Assembly (NCBI GenBank): GCA_017626045.1
Contig: JAGAJP010000049.1
Coordinates: 1 to 64,000, forward strand
DNA from: Muribaculaceae bacterium
Lineage (GTDB): Bacteria; Bacteroidota; Bacteroidia; Bacteroidales; Muribaculaceae
Direction: 5' to 3'
Length of the DNA stretch: 64,000 bases
Shown here piece after piece: positions 34,138 to 43,572 of the stretch; positions within the stretch are counted from its first letter, which is position 1, and every line of letters starts with the position of its first letter. Below the pieces are notes generated by a model that searched no databases, was not told where the DNA came from, and saw only the letters and a program-made list of their open reading frames with translations. Both the position numbers and the translations under genes were made by a program.

Positions 34138-35472
34138 TAGTAGTGGTGCGATAAAAATCTAACCGCTGTTATTAAAATATTAGTATTTAGTCAAATACAA
34201 GAGTACATTGATTTTTTGATTTGAAATTGATTTATTAGTCTTGCTGTTCCAATGCATCAAGATTATGAATCAGGGTAAGTATGTTTTCTCTCAGGTCATC
34301 GAATTTATACCGCGCTACCAGTTTGATAAACTGGTAAGGCTTTATAAAGGCGATTGGCATACCAAGAATCTCAACAGTTACAATCACCTCCTTCATCTGC
34401 TCTTCGGGCAGCTTACAGGGTGTGATTCACTGCGGGAAATCTGCATGTGCCTGGAAGCCCATTCAAAAATTCTATATCATCTCGGTTTTCGAAAAAACGT
34501 CAACCACACATCGTTGTCGCGTGCCAACGAAACTCGGGACTATCGTATTTTTGAGGGTCTGGGGATTTATCTCATAGGATTGGTAAGGCCTATGTATTCA
34601 AAGGTCAAGCTATCCGAAATAACCATAGACAATGTAATCTATGCGTTGGATTCCACAACCATATCCACAAGCATAAAACTCGCGGCCTGGGCTTTGGGCA
34701 AATACAGCAAAGGTGCTGTAAAGATGCACACATTGCTTGATTTGCGTGGCAGTATACCGGCCAACATTCATATCACAGACGGAAAATGGCATGACAGTAA
34801 TGAACTTGATATGCTCACGCCGGAACCATTCGCCTTTTATGTGATGGACAAGGCGTACGTTGACTTCAAGGCTCTGTTCAGGTTCCACCAGTCACAGGCA
34901 TTCTGGGTGTCCCGTCCAAAAGAGAACATGAGGTTCATAACCGTTGGGCAGATGGAAATCCCTGACGCCAAATCCGGCATCATAGAAGACTCCCGCATTC
35001 GGGTCTCCGGATACAAGTCAAGCAAACTCTACCCTGAAGACATGCGGTTTGTGCGAGTATATGACCCGAACAATGACACGATTGTGGATTTTATATCCAA
35101 CAACTTTGAGGTCAGTGCCTTGGAAATATCCAACCTCTACCGCCATCGCTGGGATATAGAGGTTTTCTTCAAGTGGATCAAACAGAATATTGTCGTAAAA
35201 AAACTTTGGGGATATTCCGAGAATGCTGTCAAGATCCACCTTTGGACAGCTGTCATTTCCTACCTTACGGTGGCTCGAATAAAGGCTGATTGCGAAAGCT
35301 GCTATTCAATCACCGAGGTGGCAACCCTGATCAGAATCTCTGCTCTGGAGCGTGTCGAGTTACGTCAGCTTATAACCAAGCAAGACTCATCAATCAATCT
35401 AAATCAAAATGTCAAAGAACTCTCTTTATTTGATGATTTCTAAACTAACGCGATTTTATCGCACCAGTAGTA
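34138..35472 (+). mobile_element. Complete IS4-family insertion sequence, 1335 bp
   Basis: The left end TAGTAGTGGTGCGATAAAA and the right end, read inward, TACTACTGGTGCGATAAAA are 19-bp inverted repeats with two mismatches. Perfect 9-bp direct repeats (ATTGACAAT) flank the element. One intact transposase gene fills most of it. Intact ends, duplications and frame suggest a recent and possibly active insertion. It sits between the promoter and coding region of the GH89 gene. Confidence 0.9.
34265..35443 (+). CDS. IS4-family DDE transposase
   Basis: From the ATG at 34265 (MNQGKYVFSQVIEFIP) the protein has 392 residues; the TTG-initiated longer frame is not needed. A DUF4372-like N-terminal region (YNHLLHLLFGQLTGCDSLREI) is followed by the catalytic domain: first Asp in YALDSTTIS, second Asp in YVMDKAYVDF, and the Glu in YRHRWDIEVFFKWIKQNI, the Y-x2-R-x3-E-x6-K signature of IS4. 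It cuts and pastes the element at its terminal repeats. Confidence 0.92.
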   Translation: MNQGKYVFSQVIEFIPRYQFDKLVRLYKGDWHTKNLNSYNHLLHLLFGQLTGCDSLREICMCLEAHSKILYHLGFRKNVNHTSLSRANETRDYRIFEGLGIYLIGLVRPMYSKVKLSEITIDNVIYALDSTTISTSIKLAAWALGKYSKGAVKMHTLLDLRGSIPANIHITDGKWHDSNELDMLTPEPFAFYVMDKAYVDFKALFRFHQSQAFWVSRPKENMRFITVGQMEIPDAKSGIIEDSRIRVSGYKSSKLYPEDMRFVRVYDPNNDTIVDFISNNFEVSALEISNLYRHRWDIEVFFKWIKQNIVVKKLWGYSENAVKIHLWTAVISYLTVARIKADCESCYSITEVATLIRISALERVELRQLITKQDSSINLNQNVKELSLFDDF

Positions 35473-35481
35473 ATTGACAAT
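35473..35481. repeat. Right target-site duplication of the IS
   Basis: ATTGACAAT, matching 34129-34137. The GH89 ATG lies 16 nt further on. Confidence 0.85.
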
Positions 35482-35496
35482 GACAACTTCAATATT

Positions 35497-37749
35497 ATGA
35501 AAAGAATCCTCATATCGGCAATTCTGTCAATTCTGAGTATAGTTTCCGTTTCGGCTGCATCCGACCGTGCCGCTGAAGCGCTGCTCGAAAGAGTCTGTCC
35601 CGGTTCGAAAGGACGCATCGTTTTCAATCGTATAAAGTCTGACCCGGCGCTCGATTTCTTTGAAATCGATATGAAAGGCGGAAAACCGAGAATTTCCGGC
35701 AACAACTCTGTGTCGCTGGCTGTTGGACTGAACTGGTATCTGAAGTACTGTTGCGGCATTCATCTCTCATGGAACCACATGAGTCAGCCGCTCCCCGAGG
35801 TCCTTCCTGTCGTTTCGGGAAAAGTAAGAAAGGAGACCCCCCTCACCATGCGCTATGATTTCAACTACTGCACGTTTTCATACAGTATGCCCTTCTGGGA
35901 TTGGTCGCGCTGGGAAAAGGAGATTGACTGGATGGCGCTTCACGGAATCAACATGCCCCTCGCTATCGTGGGTATGGAGTCGGCATGGCGAAACATGCTC
36001 AGACGTCTCGGATACTCCGATAAGGAGATAGGCGACTTTATCGCCGGACCGGCTTTCATCGCTTGGTGGGCAATGAACAATCTCGAGGGGTGGGGTGGTC
36101 CCCTCCCGCAGACATGGTATGCCGACCGCGAGCAGTTGCAGAAAAAAATTCTCGCCCGAATGAATAATCTCGGGATGAAGCCGGTTCTCCCCGGCTACTG
36201 CGGCATGATGCCGCATGACGCGGATTCTCGTCTCGGACTAAACGTGGTCAAAGGTGATCTTTGGAACGGCTACACACGTCCCTCAAATCTTCTCCCAACC
36301 GACCCGAGATTTGACGAAATTGCCGATATATATTACGATGAATTGACTAAGCTTTACGGCAAGTCTCATTACTATTCCATGGATCCATTCCACGAAATGG
36401 GTGATGTGGAAGTGGACTACGGTGCGGCAGGCAAAAAACTGATGCAGGCGATGAAGCGTTGCAACCCTGATTCTAAATGGGTTATTCAGGGATGGACCGA
36501 GAATCCGAGGCCGCAGTTGCTCGATGCAATAAAGCCTGGTGAGATTGTGATTCTCGACCTTTTTTCCGAGTGTCGACCGATGTGGGGGATTCCGTCGGTA
36601 TGGAAACGCGAAAATGGATATGGAGATCATGTCTGGCTTTTCTGTATGCTTGAGAATTTCGGCGCAAATGTAGGTCTGCATGGAAGAATGGACCAGCTTA
36701 TCGACAATTTCAGGCAGACAAAGACCAATCCCCTCGCATCTAACCTTAAGGGCATTGGCCTTACAATGGAAGGCTCGGGCAACAATCCGGTTATGTTCGA
36801 ATTGATGTGCGAGTTGCCGTGGCTCGGAAACGACATCCCATCGCGCCACGATTGGGTGGACCAATATGTGAGGGCAAGGTATGGTGCCGATGACCCCGAT
36901 GCCCTCGCGGCTTGGAGGATTCTTGCCGATGGTATTTACAACTGTCCCCTCGGAAACAATCAGCAGGGCCCCCACGAAAGCATATTCTGCGGACGTCCCT
37001 CCGAATACAATTTCCAGGTGAAGTCATGGTCAAAGATGCGAAACTATTACGACCCCGCCTCCACCCTCGAGGCTGCCCGCCTTATGGCTAAGGCTGCGTC
37101 GCGCCTCAAGGGCAACGACAATTTTGAATATGACTTCGTCGACATTACCCGTCAGGCGCTTGCCGATCAGGGACGACGTCAGTATCAGCGCGCGATGTCA
37201 GACTACCGAACATTCTCGCGAAAGGATTTCGAACAGAGTTCTGCTCGATTCCTTGAAATGCTGCTGATGCAAGACCGTCTGCTCGCCACTCGCCCGGAAT
37301 TCCGCCTCGGCTCCTGGATCGAGGCTGCGCGATCCATAGGCACAACGCCCGCTGAGAAAGACCAGTATGAGTGGAACGCGCGCACGCAGATCACCACCTG
37401 GGGCAATCGCGACTGCGCCGACAAAGGAGGTTTGCGCGACTATGCCAATAAGGAGTGGCAGGGACTTCTCAAGGATTTCTATTATCCCCGCTGGCAGAAA
37501 TGGTGGCAGGCGCTTGCCGACCAGATGCGCGAGGATGCCGGACCCCGCCCCGACGCTCTTGGTGCCGGTCCTAACGCAAATAAGACTTCGTCGGAACTCT
37601 TCGCCATGGCGCTTCCCGCGGCGCCCCTAATCGACTGGTATGCCATGGAGGAGCCTTGGACCCTCCTGAAAGGCGGCTACTCCTCAACCCCGGAAGGCGA
37701 CCCCGTCCGGACAGCCCTCGAAGCCCTCTCCCTGATGAATAATTTCTAA
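35497..37749 (+). CDS. Secreted alpha-N-acetylglucosaminidase (GH89)
   Basis: The 750-residue enzyme has a signal peptide (ILISAILSILSIVSVSAA), a small N-terminal alpha/beta domain, and the GH89 catalytic domain. Family marks are MRYDFNYCTFSYSMPFWDW near residue 118, MALHGINMPLAIVGMESAW near residue 148, YSMDPFHEMGDVEVD near residue 295 and LTMEGSGNNPVMFELM near residue 425, the last two carrying the likely catalytic Glu residues. It removes terminal alpha-GlcNAc as found on mucin and heparan-type glycans. An IS has separated it from its original promoter, so expression is uncertain. Confidence 0.9.
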   Translation: MKRILISAILSILSIVSVSAASDRAAEALLERVCPGSKGRIVFNRIKSDPALDFFEIDMKGGKPRISGNNSVSLAVGLNWYLKYCCGIHLSWNHMSQPLPEVLPVVSGKVRKETPLTMRYDFNYCTFSYSMPFWDWSRWEKEIDWMALHGINMPLAIVGMESAWRNMLRRLGYSDKEIGDFIAGPAFIAWWAMNNLEGWGGPLPQTWYADREQLQKKILARMNNLGMKPVLPGYCGMMPHDADSRLGLNVVKGDLWNGYTRPSNLLPTDPRFDEIADIYYDELTKLYGKSHYYSMDPFHEMGDVEVDYGAAGKKLMQAMKRCNPDSKWVIQGWTENPRPQLLDAIKPGEIVILDLFSECRPMWGIPSVWKRENGYGDHVWLFCMLENFGANVGLHGRMDQLIDNFRQTKTNPLASNLKGIGLTMEGSGNNPVMFELMCELPWLGNDIPSRHDWVDQYVRARYGADDPDALAAWRILADGIYNCPLGNNQQGPHESIFCGRPSEYNFQVKSWSKMRNYYDPASTLEAARLMAKAASRLKGNDNFEYDFVDITRQALADQGRRQYQRAMSDYRTFSRKDFEQSSARFLEMLLMQDRLLATRPEFRLGSWIEAARSIGTTPAEKDQYEWNARTQITTWGNRDCADKGGLRDYANKEWQGLLKDFYYPRWQKWWQALADQMREDAGPRPDALGAGPNANKTSSELFAMALPAAPLIDWYAMEEPWTLLKGGYSSTPEGDPVRTALEALSLMNNF

Positions 37750-37752
37750 CCC

Positions 37753-37890
37753 CAAGAAAGCCCCAAGAGCCCAAGAAAGCCCCAAGAGCTCAAGAAAGTC
37801 CCAAGAGCTCCCAAGTCAGCCCAAATCATGATTCCTCGTGCTTCCTCATGATTTCTCATGATTCCTCATCCCAATTCAAAATTCAAAATT
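37753..37890 (+). repeat. Composite intergenic repeat abutting the recG start
   Basis: About five copies of CCCAAGAAAG/CCCAAGAGC words are followed, from 37827, by four 10-bp units of the TCATGATTCC family and then by the AT-rich end CCAATTCAAAATTC. This end reaches within 5 nt of the recG TTG start codon. The same unit order and orientation occurs at other loci listed here, but the hairpin module is missing. Confidence 0.7.
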
Positions 37891-37894
37891 CCCA

Positions 37895-39982
37895 TTGGAT
37901 CGCGACATAAAATATCTAAAAGGCGTAGGCGACGCGAGGGCGAAAATCCTCGCGTCGGAACTTGACATCCACACATTTCGCGATCTCCTATATTATTTCC
38001 CTTCCCGACACGTCGACAGAAGCAAGTTTTACCATATCCGCGACCTTTACGGCGTAGAGATGCCATACATCCAGATTCGCGGAAAGTTTCTGAACTTTGT
38101 CAAGGAAGGGGAGGGAAGAAAGCAGCGCCTGACCGCCGCCTTTACCGACGGCGACCGCCTTTGTCAGGTTACCTGGTTCTCTAAGATTCAGACTATTGCC
38201 GGTATGTATCGACCCGGTGTGGAATATGTGTTGTTCGGAAAACCGTCGTTCAAGTTCAATGCCTGGCAGTTCGTGCATCCTGAAATTGAGGCTTACGACC
38301 CTTCGCGGCCTCCCGAGGGTTTCAGAGGTATATATGGGCTGACGGAGATTCTGCGTAAAAGAGGCTTCACAAGCCGACTCATGCAGACGCTTACCTCAAA
38401 TCTACTGAATACCCTCTCTCTCGATAAAATACCGGAGACTCTCCCTGCCGAAATAATTAAGGAGAGAAACCTCATTCCGTTGGGAAAGGCTCTGCTTGGA
38501 ATGCACAGGCCCGAGTCACCCGCTCACCTTCAGAAAGCAATGGAGCGCCTTAAGTTTGAGGAACTATTCTATCTTGAGCTTCATATTCTCGAGTTCTCGC
38601 GAAAAAGAAATCTTCAGCTGAAGGGGCACGTGCTGACTAAGGTCGGTGAAGCTTTCAACAGGTTTTATTCATCAGTACTTCCCTTCCCTCTTACCGGCGC
38701 TCAGAAAAGGGTGCTCCGCGAGATTCGGGAGGATATGCGCACCGGTCGCCAGATGAACCGTCTGCTTCAGGGCGACGTCGGGAGCGGTAAGACTCTCGTG
38801 GCGTTCATGACTATGCTTCTGGCTGTTGACAACGGTCTGCAGGCGGCTCTGATGGCTCCGACTGAGATCCTTGCCGCACAGCATGCCGTCACGCTCGAAG
38901 AGTGGGCGAGTCGGATCGGAGTGAAGGTCGCGCTCCTTACCGGTAGTACCCGCGTCGCTGAGCGCAGACGTATTGCCGAAGGCCTTAAGTCCGGTGAAAT
39001 TTCAATAATTGTCGGTACCCACGCGCTTATCGAGGATGCCGTGGAGTTCAGGAATCTCGGTGTCGCGGTGATTGATGAGCAGCATCGATTCGGTGTGGCG
39101 CAGAGGGCGCGCCTCTGGAGCAAGTCGCAGACCGCCCCTCATGTGCTTGTGATGACGGCGACTCCAATTCCACGCACACTCGCAATGACTGTGTATGGCG
39201 ACCTTGACGTGAGCGTCATCGATGAACTCCCTCCCGGCAGAAAGCCGATTCAGACATGGCTCCGTTATGACGACAACCGCAACGAGGTTTACAGACATGT
39301 CTGGAACGAGTTGCGTGCCGGAAGACAGGTATATATAGTATACCCGCTCATCAGCGAAAGCGAGAAACTCGACCTCAAGTCGGCAGAGGAGGGTTATCAG
39401 AGAATATGCGAGATTTTCAGGGGCGTGAGCGTCAGTCTCGTCCATGGTAGGATGAAGCCCGCGGAGAAGGATGCCCAGATGCAGCGATTCGTTTCCGGCG
39501 AGACCCGAATACTCGTTGCGACTACGGTCATCGAAGTCGGTGTAAATGTTCCGAACGCCTCTGTAATGATTATTGAGAATGCCGAGCGCTTCGGCCTCTC
39601 ACAGCTGCATCAGTTGAGGGGTAGGGTCGGGCGTGGTGCTGACCTCAGCTACTGCATTCTGATGTCGAAGCATCAGATTAGTGCAGATACCAAGAAGCGG
39701 CTCGGCATAATGACTGAGACTACCGACGGCTTCCTCATCTCGGAGGCGGACCTGAAACTCCGTGGCCCCGGCGACATGGAGGGCACTCAGCAGTCGGGTC
39801 TTGCTTTCAGTCTTAAGGTCTCGAACCTGGCGCGTGACGGACAGATTGTGGCTGTGGCGCGAGACACGGCATCACGTATTCTCGACGGAAGAATGCTCCT
39901 GATGCCGGATAGCATCGCGGTGATAAATAGGGAACTCGGCGTTAGGTTCTCTCGTTCTATCGATTGGAGCCGTATCTCATGA
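37895..39982 (+). CDS. recG: ATP-dependent DNA helicase RecG
   Basis: The 695-residue helicase remodels stalled replication forks. An N-terminal wedge domain (PYIQIRGKFLNFVKEGEGRK) precedes SF2 motifs: Walker A in LLQGDVGSGKTLVAFM near residue 290, DEQH in VAVIDEQHRFGVAQR near residue 395, TATPIPRTLAMT near residue 425, and QLHQLRGRVGRGADLSY near residue 570. The start must be TTG at 37895; the frame closes at 37859 and no ATG is available, and the repeat before it has replaced any normal leader. Its 3' end faces the recombinase gene. Confidence 0.93.
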   Translation: MDRDIKYLKGVGDARAKILASELDIHTFRDLLYYFPSRHVDRSKFYHIRDLYGVEMPYIQIRGKFLNFVKEGEGRKQRLTAAFTDGDRLCQVTWFSKIQTIAGMYRPGVEYVLFGKPSFKFNAWQFVHPEIEAYDPSRPPEGFRGIYGLTEILRKRGFTSRLMQTLTSNLLNTLSLDKIPETLPAEIIKERNLIPLGKALLGMHRPESPAHLQKAMERLKFEELFYLELHILEFSRKRNLQLKGHVLTKVGEAFNRFYSSVLPFPLTGAQKRVLREIREDMRTGRQMNRLLQGDVGSGKTLVAFMTMLLAVDNGLQAALMAPTEILAAQHAVTLEEWASRIGVKVALLTGSTRVAERRRIAEGLKSGEISIIVGTHALIEDAVEFRNLGVAVIDEQHRFGVAQRARLWSKSQTAPHVLVMTATPIPRTLAMTVYGDLDVSVIDELPPGRKPIQTWLRYDDNRNEVYRHVWNELRAGRQVYIVYPLISESEKLDLKSAEEGYQRICEIFRGVSVSLVHGRMKPAEKDAQMQRFVSGETRILVATTVIEVGVNVPNASVMIIENAERFGLSQLHQLRGRVGRGADLSYCILMSKHQISADTKKRLGIMTETTDGFLISEADLKLRGPGDMEGTQQSGLAFSLKVSNLARDGQIVAVARDTASRILDGRMLLMPDSIAVINRELGVRFSRSIDWSRIS

Positions 39983-40009
39983 TTATATAATTGCCTTGTT
40001 GAATGCCGG

Positions 40010-41218
40010 TTAGCTGTTGACTGCCCTGATGATGACGTTGTTGGCCTTGTCTACCTCCGAAGTGTCGATGCTTGCGAGATAGATTCGTGTGGTTGACTCG
40101 TTGTCGTGTCCCATACCTTCGGAAATCACCGAGACCGGTATCCCTTTGGAGCGTGCTGCCGATGCCCAGCTGTGGCGCGCCACATATAGCGTCAGGGGTA
40201 TTGTCATCCCTATCATGTGCCCGATTCTCTTGAGACTCCGGTTTATGTTGTAGCCGATGTTTCGGTATTCATACAGTTCGTCGTCGACCTTGCTTCGTAT
40301 CACGGGAAGCAGATACTCGCTGCTGTTTTCCGGATATTTGTCGATGATCTTCTGCATCTCTTTCGTCCATTTGATGGTCAGCCGTTGGCCTGTCTTGCGG
40401 CGCCGATACATCACATACCCGTCCCGAAGGTCACTCTTCTTCAGAAACGCCATGTCGATGAAGCTCATACCCCGCAGATAGAAGCTTATCATAAACATAT
40501 CCCGGGCATAGTCAAGCGGCGGCATGAAGGCAAGATTCAGAGTCTTGATCTGCTTTACCTTGGCGAGAGGCAACGCTCTTTTCACTGTCTTGTCGATGCC
40601 TGTGTACACATGCCGGAACGGATGGCGGTTCTCGATGATTTCTGCGTCTACAGCGCGGTTGTAGACTGCGCGTATTATCCTTACATAAAAGGAGATGGTG
40701 TTGGGTACGTTGCCTCGTCGCCTGTGCCATGATTCGAAACGTTCTATTACCGTGGTGTTGATGTTGTCGAGCATGATGTCTTCGTTGTCTCTAAATTTTC
40801 TGAAACTCAGCAGCGCCGCGCGGTATGTCTCCGACGTCCGGATCTTGCCGTTGCTCTTAAGCCCGTCTATCACACCTTCCATGTAATTGAAAAGTGTGTA
40901 TTCGCTTTTGTACCTCCTGAATTCTTCTATGATTTCGTCTACGGAATACCCTAAGCCTCGTGCCTCCAGTTGCCGCTCGATCTTGACAAGTCGTTCCAGG
41001 TCGTATCTGATATGCTCGCGTATCGAGACTACCTCCCTCTTTCGCTTGCTCCCCCGGCTGGCTATCACTGAGCCACGTTTTTCGTCCCATTCTGCCGGAT
41101 ACACTCTGTAGAGGGTGTTCAGCTGTCTGACTTTCCTGTCTCTGATCAGCTGGTAGTAGATGGTGCCTTCGCTGTCTGGCACTGCCGAACTTCTGAATTT
41201 AACTTTGATTGATAGCAT
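40010..41218 (-). CDS. Tyrosine recombinase/site-specific integrase
   Basis: The 402-residue protein has an N-terminal arm domain (VKFRSSAVPDSEGTIYYQL), a SAM-like core-binding domain at ~110-200, and a catalytic domain. The catalytic Arg is in FYLRGMSFIDMAFLKK, a Lys in YRRRKTGQRL, the Y-x2-R box in LYVARHSWASAAR (Tyr in place of the usual His, as in many Bacteroidota members), GMGH, and the nucleophile Tyr in TTRIYLAS near residue 380. It has no adjacent tRNA, att site or phage genes. It may be a domesticated invertase or a stranded integrase. Confidence 0.88.
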   Translation of the reverse strand: MLSIKVKFRSSAVPDSEGTIYYQLIRDRKVRQLNTLYRVYPAEWDEKRGSVIASRGSKRKREVVSIREHIRYDLERLVKIERQLEARGLGYSVDEIIEEFRRYKSEYTLFNYMEGVIDGLKSNGKIRTSETYRAALLSFRKFRDNEDIMLDNINTTVIERFESWHRRRGNVPNTISFYVRIIRAVYNRAVDAEIIENRHPFRHVYTGIDKTVKRALPLAKVKQIKTLNLAFMPPLDYARDMFMISFYLRGMSFIDMAFLKKSDLRDGYVMYRRRKTGQRLTIKWTKEMQKIIDKYPENSSEYLLPVIRSKVDDELYEYRNIGYNINRSLKRIGHMIGMTIPLTLYVARHSWASAARSKGIPVSVISEGMGHDNESTTRIYLASIDTSEVDKANNVIIRAVNS

Positions 41219-41380
41219 GATTAGTTTATGTTAAAGTGTTAAACTGTTCAAGTAAAATTGCATTATTTGAGGTGCAGAAATGTCGAATTCCAATTGGCAA
41301 TAATTATGCATTATGCATTAAATATTGTTAATCTGTAGGTGTGCGCATTCGATTGAAGCGCGCGGTTCGTATTTTTTTTG

Positions 41381-41388
41381 TAACTTTG
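41381..41388 (+). promoter_or_regulatory. Possible -7 element very close to the permease start codon
   Basis: TAACTTTG at 41381-41388 lies only 4 bases before the ATG at 41393, so transcription would start at or near the start codon and give a leaderless mRNA. No TTG is found at 19-21 nt upstream (the nearest is 25 nt away), so the element is weak. Confidence 0.35.
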
Positions 41389-41392
41389 CATA

Positions 41393-42724
41393 ATGACTTC
41401 ATTTGACAATAATCAGAAACTCGGACTCTGGGCTCTCGCCTCTTTGGTGTTCGGTATGATGGTCGGGAGCGGTATTTTCAATATACCTCAGAATATGGCG
41501 GCGGGTGCCGGGCTCGGTGCCGTGTTGATTGGCTGGGCTATCACCGCGCTCGGAATGTTGATGCTGGTGAGCACTTTCAAGATTCTGTCCGACAGACATC
41601 CTGAACTGAATGAGGGTATTTATCTGTATGCCGAGAAGGGTTTCAGCCGTTTCGTCGGTTTTAATGTGGCTTGGGGATATTGGCTTTGCGCTTGCTTTGC
41701 TAATGTGGCGTATGCCGTGATGCTCAACGATACCGTTGGTGCCGTATTCCCTGTTCTGCTCAGTCACGGTGTCCCTACTGTAATCTTTGCCTCGGCGATG
41801 ATTTGGGGCATGTATCTGCTGATAAGCTTTGGTTTACATACTTCCTCTGTCATTGCGACGGCGGCTTCGGCTGTGAAATTGGCGGTGATTGTGTTGATAA
41901 TCATTATGCTCGCTCTTAATGTGAAATACGACACGCTCTCGCTCGACATCTGGGGCTCCGGCGATGATATTGGCGGTGTCGCGCGTCAGGTCGAAAGCAC
42001 AATGCTCGTGACTCTTTGGTGTTTCATCGGAATTGAGGGTGCTGTGGTGATGGCTGGTCGCGCGCGTCGGCAAAGCGATGTGGGAAAGGCTGGCGTGATT
42101 GGATTTCTCGCCGCTTGGATTCTTTATGTGCTTGTGTCGGTGTTTTGCTATGGCATAATGGCGAGGGCGAGACTCGCGGGCCTTGAGGATCCCTCCGTGG
42201 CGTATGTATTGCGTGCGGTATGCGGCGACTGGGCATACTGGCTTGTGATTGTGGCGGTCATAGTTTCAATTTCCGGCGGTTGGTTTGCTTGGACCATGGT
42301 CACTGCCGAGGTGCCGTTCTCCGCTGCATGTCACGGTATCTTCCCGTCCTGGCTCGCCGGTGGCTTCAACGACAGGTCATCCAAGCGGGGACTTCTCGCC
42401 TCAAGTGTCATAATGCAGGCTTTCCTTCTGCTTGTGGTTATGGCGGAAGACGTGTATCTATACGCACTCAATATCACCGGACTGATGATTCTTCCGGCAT
42501 ATCTCTTCAGCGGTCTCTTTCTCGTCAAAATCTCGGTGACGGATTATCGACAGAGGAATATGCTCCCCTACCGCAGGCGTCGCCTGGCAAATGGTTTTGC
42601 CGTCGGAGTGGGATGCACGCTGTTCTGTATATGGATGATTTATGCCGCCGGATTCAGCCTTCTCCTTCAGGCGCTCTGCTTCTATATCGTCGGTCTGCCG
42701 CTATATCGTAAAAACCAAGAATGA
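41393..42724 (+). CDS. Amino-acid permease, basic amino acid antiporter type (ArcD/APC family)
   Basis: The 443-residue protein has about twelve transmembrane helices. The APC substrate loop of TM1 is FGMMVGSGIFNIPQNMAAGAGLGA near residue 20, and ELNEGIYLYAEKGFSRFVGFNVAWGYW near residue 72 is characteristic of ArcD-like arginine/ornithine or lysine exchangers. TM6 contains LWCFIGIEGAVVMAGRARRQSDVGKA. Transport of a basic amino acid or its amine in exchange is likely. No arginine deiminase genes are present. An EFR1 gene follows 10 nt after its stop. Confidence 0.8.
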   Translation: MTSFDNNQKLGLWALASLVFGMMVGSGIFNIPQNMAAGAGLGAVLIGWAITALGMLMLVSTFKILSDRHPELNEGIYLYAEKGFSRFVGFNVAWGYWLCACFANVAYAVMLNDTVGAVFPVLLSHGVPTVIFASAMIWGMYLLISFGLHTSSVIATAASAVKLAVIVLIIIMLALNVKYDTLSLDIWGSGDDIGGVARQVESTMLVTLWCFIGIEGAVVMAGRARRQSDVGKAGVIGFLAAWILYVLVSVFCYGIMARARLAGLEDPSVAYVLRAVCGDWAYWLVIVAVIVSISGGWFAWTMVTAEVPFSAACHGIFPSWLAGGFNDRSSKRGLLASSVIMQAFLLLVVMAEDVYLYALNITGLMILPAYLFSGLFLVKISVTDYRQRNMLPYRRRRLANGFAVGVGCTLFCIWMIYAAGFSLLLQALCFYIVGLPLYRKNQE

Positions 42725-42734
42725 CTCCACTGAT

Positions 42735-43517
42735 ATGATCTATTATTTTTCCGGAACCGGAAATTCCCGCGTCGCCGCCGAGTCGCTGGCCGCCCATACC
42801 GGTCTTTCCCTTGATTTTATACCTCATTGCAGCCCCTATCTGCAGAATGCCGGGACATGCCGCTCGATCGGGTTTGTCTTTCCGGTTTATGCATGGGGAG
42901 TGCCTCCCATCGTGCTCGATTTCATCCGGAGGCTTCCTCAGCAGATGCTTGAGGATTTGCAGGCACGCGACATTCCCGTATGGGCCGTGGCTGTCTGCGG
43001 CGACGAGACGGGCAAGGCGGTTGAGATGCTGAGAAAGGCTCTCAAACAGCGGGGCGTTACCCTTACCGCAGCCTGGAGCCTGATAATGCCGAACGTGTAT
43101 GTCCGTTTGCCGGGTTTCGGCGTGGATTCCAAGGAGACAGAACAGAAAAAACTTCAGGACGCCGCCGTCAGACTGAAGGAGATTGCCCGGAATATCTCAG
43201 ACTGCGACTGGAAATTCGATGTGCATGAGGGCTCGATTCCGAGCCTTAAGACATCTCTGGTCTATCCCCTCTTCCGCCGTATGGGCGTTGATGCCGGGCG
43301 TTGGCATGCCGAAGACAAATGCACCGCTTGCGGTAAGTGCCGCTCGGTATGCCCGGTGGGGAATATAGCTATGAGGTCCGGTAAGCCTCGGTGGGGTAGT
43401 GACTGCACATCTTGCTGCGCCTGCTTCCATGCATGTCCCGTCAACGCCATACAGTATGGGTCGGTGACCCGACGGGAAGGTCAGTACAGACTCGACGCTT
43501 CATTTTTCAAACCATGA
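42735..43517 (+). CDS. EFR1 family flavodoxin-ferredoxin protein
   Basis: From the ATG at 42735 (MIYYFSGTGNSRVAAE) the product has 260 residues. A flavodoxin-like domain with the FMN phosphate loop FSGTGNS is followed, at residues ~195-245, by two [4Fe-4S] motifs: CTACGKCRSVCPVGNIAM and CTSCCACFHACPVNAIQYG. It probably transfers electrons in an anaerobic pathway; the partner is not known. It begins just after the permease gene, so the two may be cotranscribed. The longer frame starting inside the permease gene is not used. Confidence 0.87.
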   Translation: MIYYFSGTGNSRVAAESLAAHTGLSLDFIPHCSPYLQNAGTCRSIGFVFPVYAWGVPPIVLDFIRRLPQQMLEDLQARDIPVWAVAVCGDETGKAVEMLRKALKQRGVTLTAAWSLIMPNVYVRLPGFGVDSKETEQKKLQDAAVRLKEIARNISDCDWKFDVHEGSIPSLKTSLVYPLFRRMGVDAGRWHAEDKCTACGKCRSVCPVGNIAMRSGKPRWGSDCTSCCACFHACPVNAIQYGSVTRREGQYRLDASFFKP

Positions 43518-43572
43518 AAATAAAAGCCAATGACATGGCGTTATATTTATAACCCGACTAATACTGAAAACT

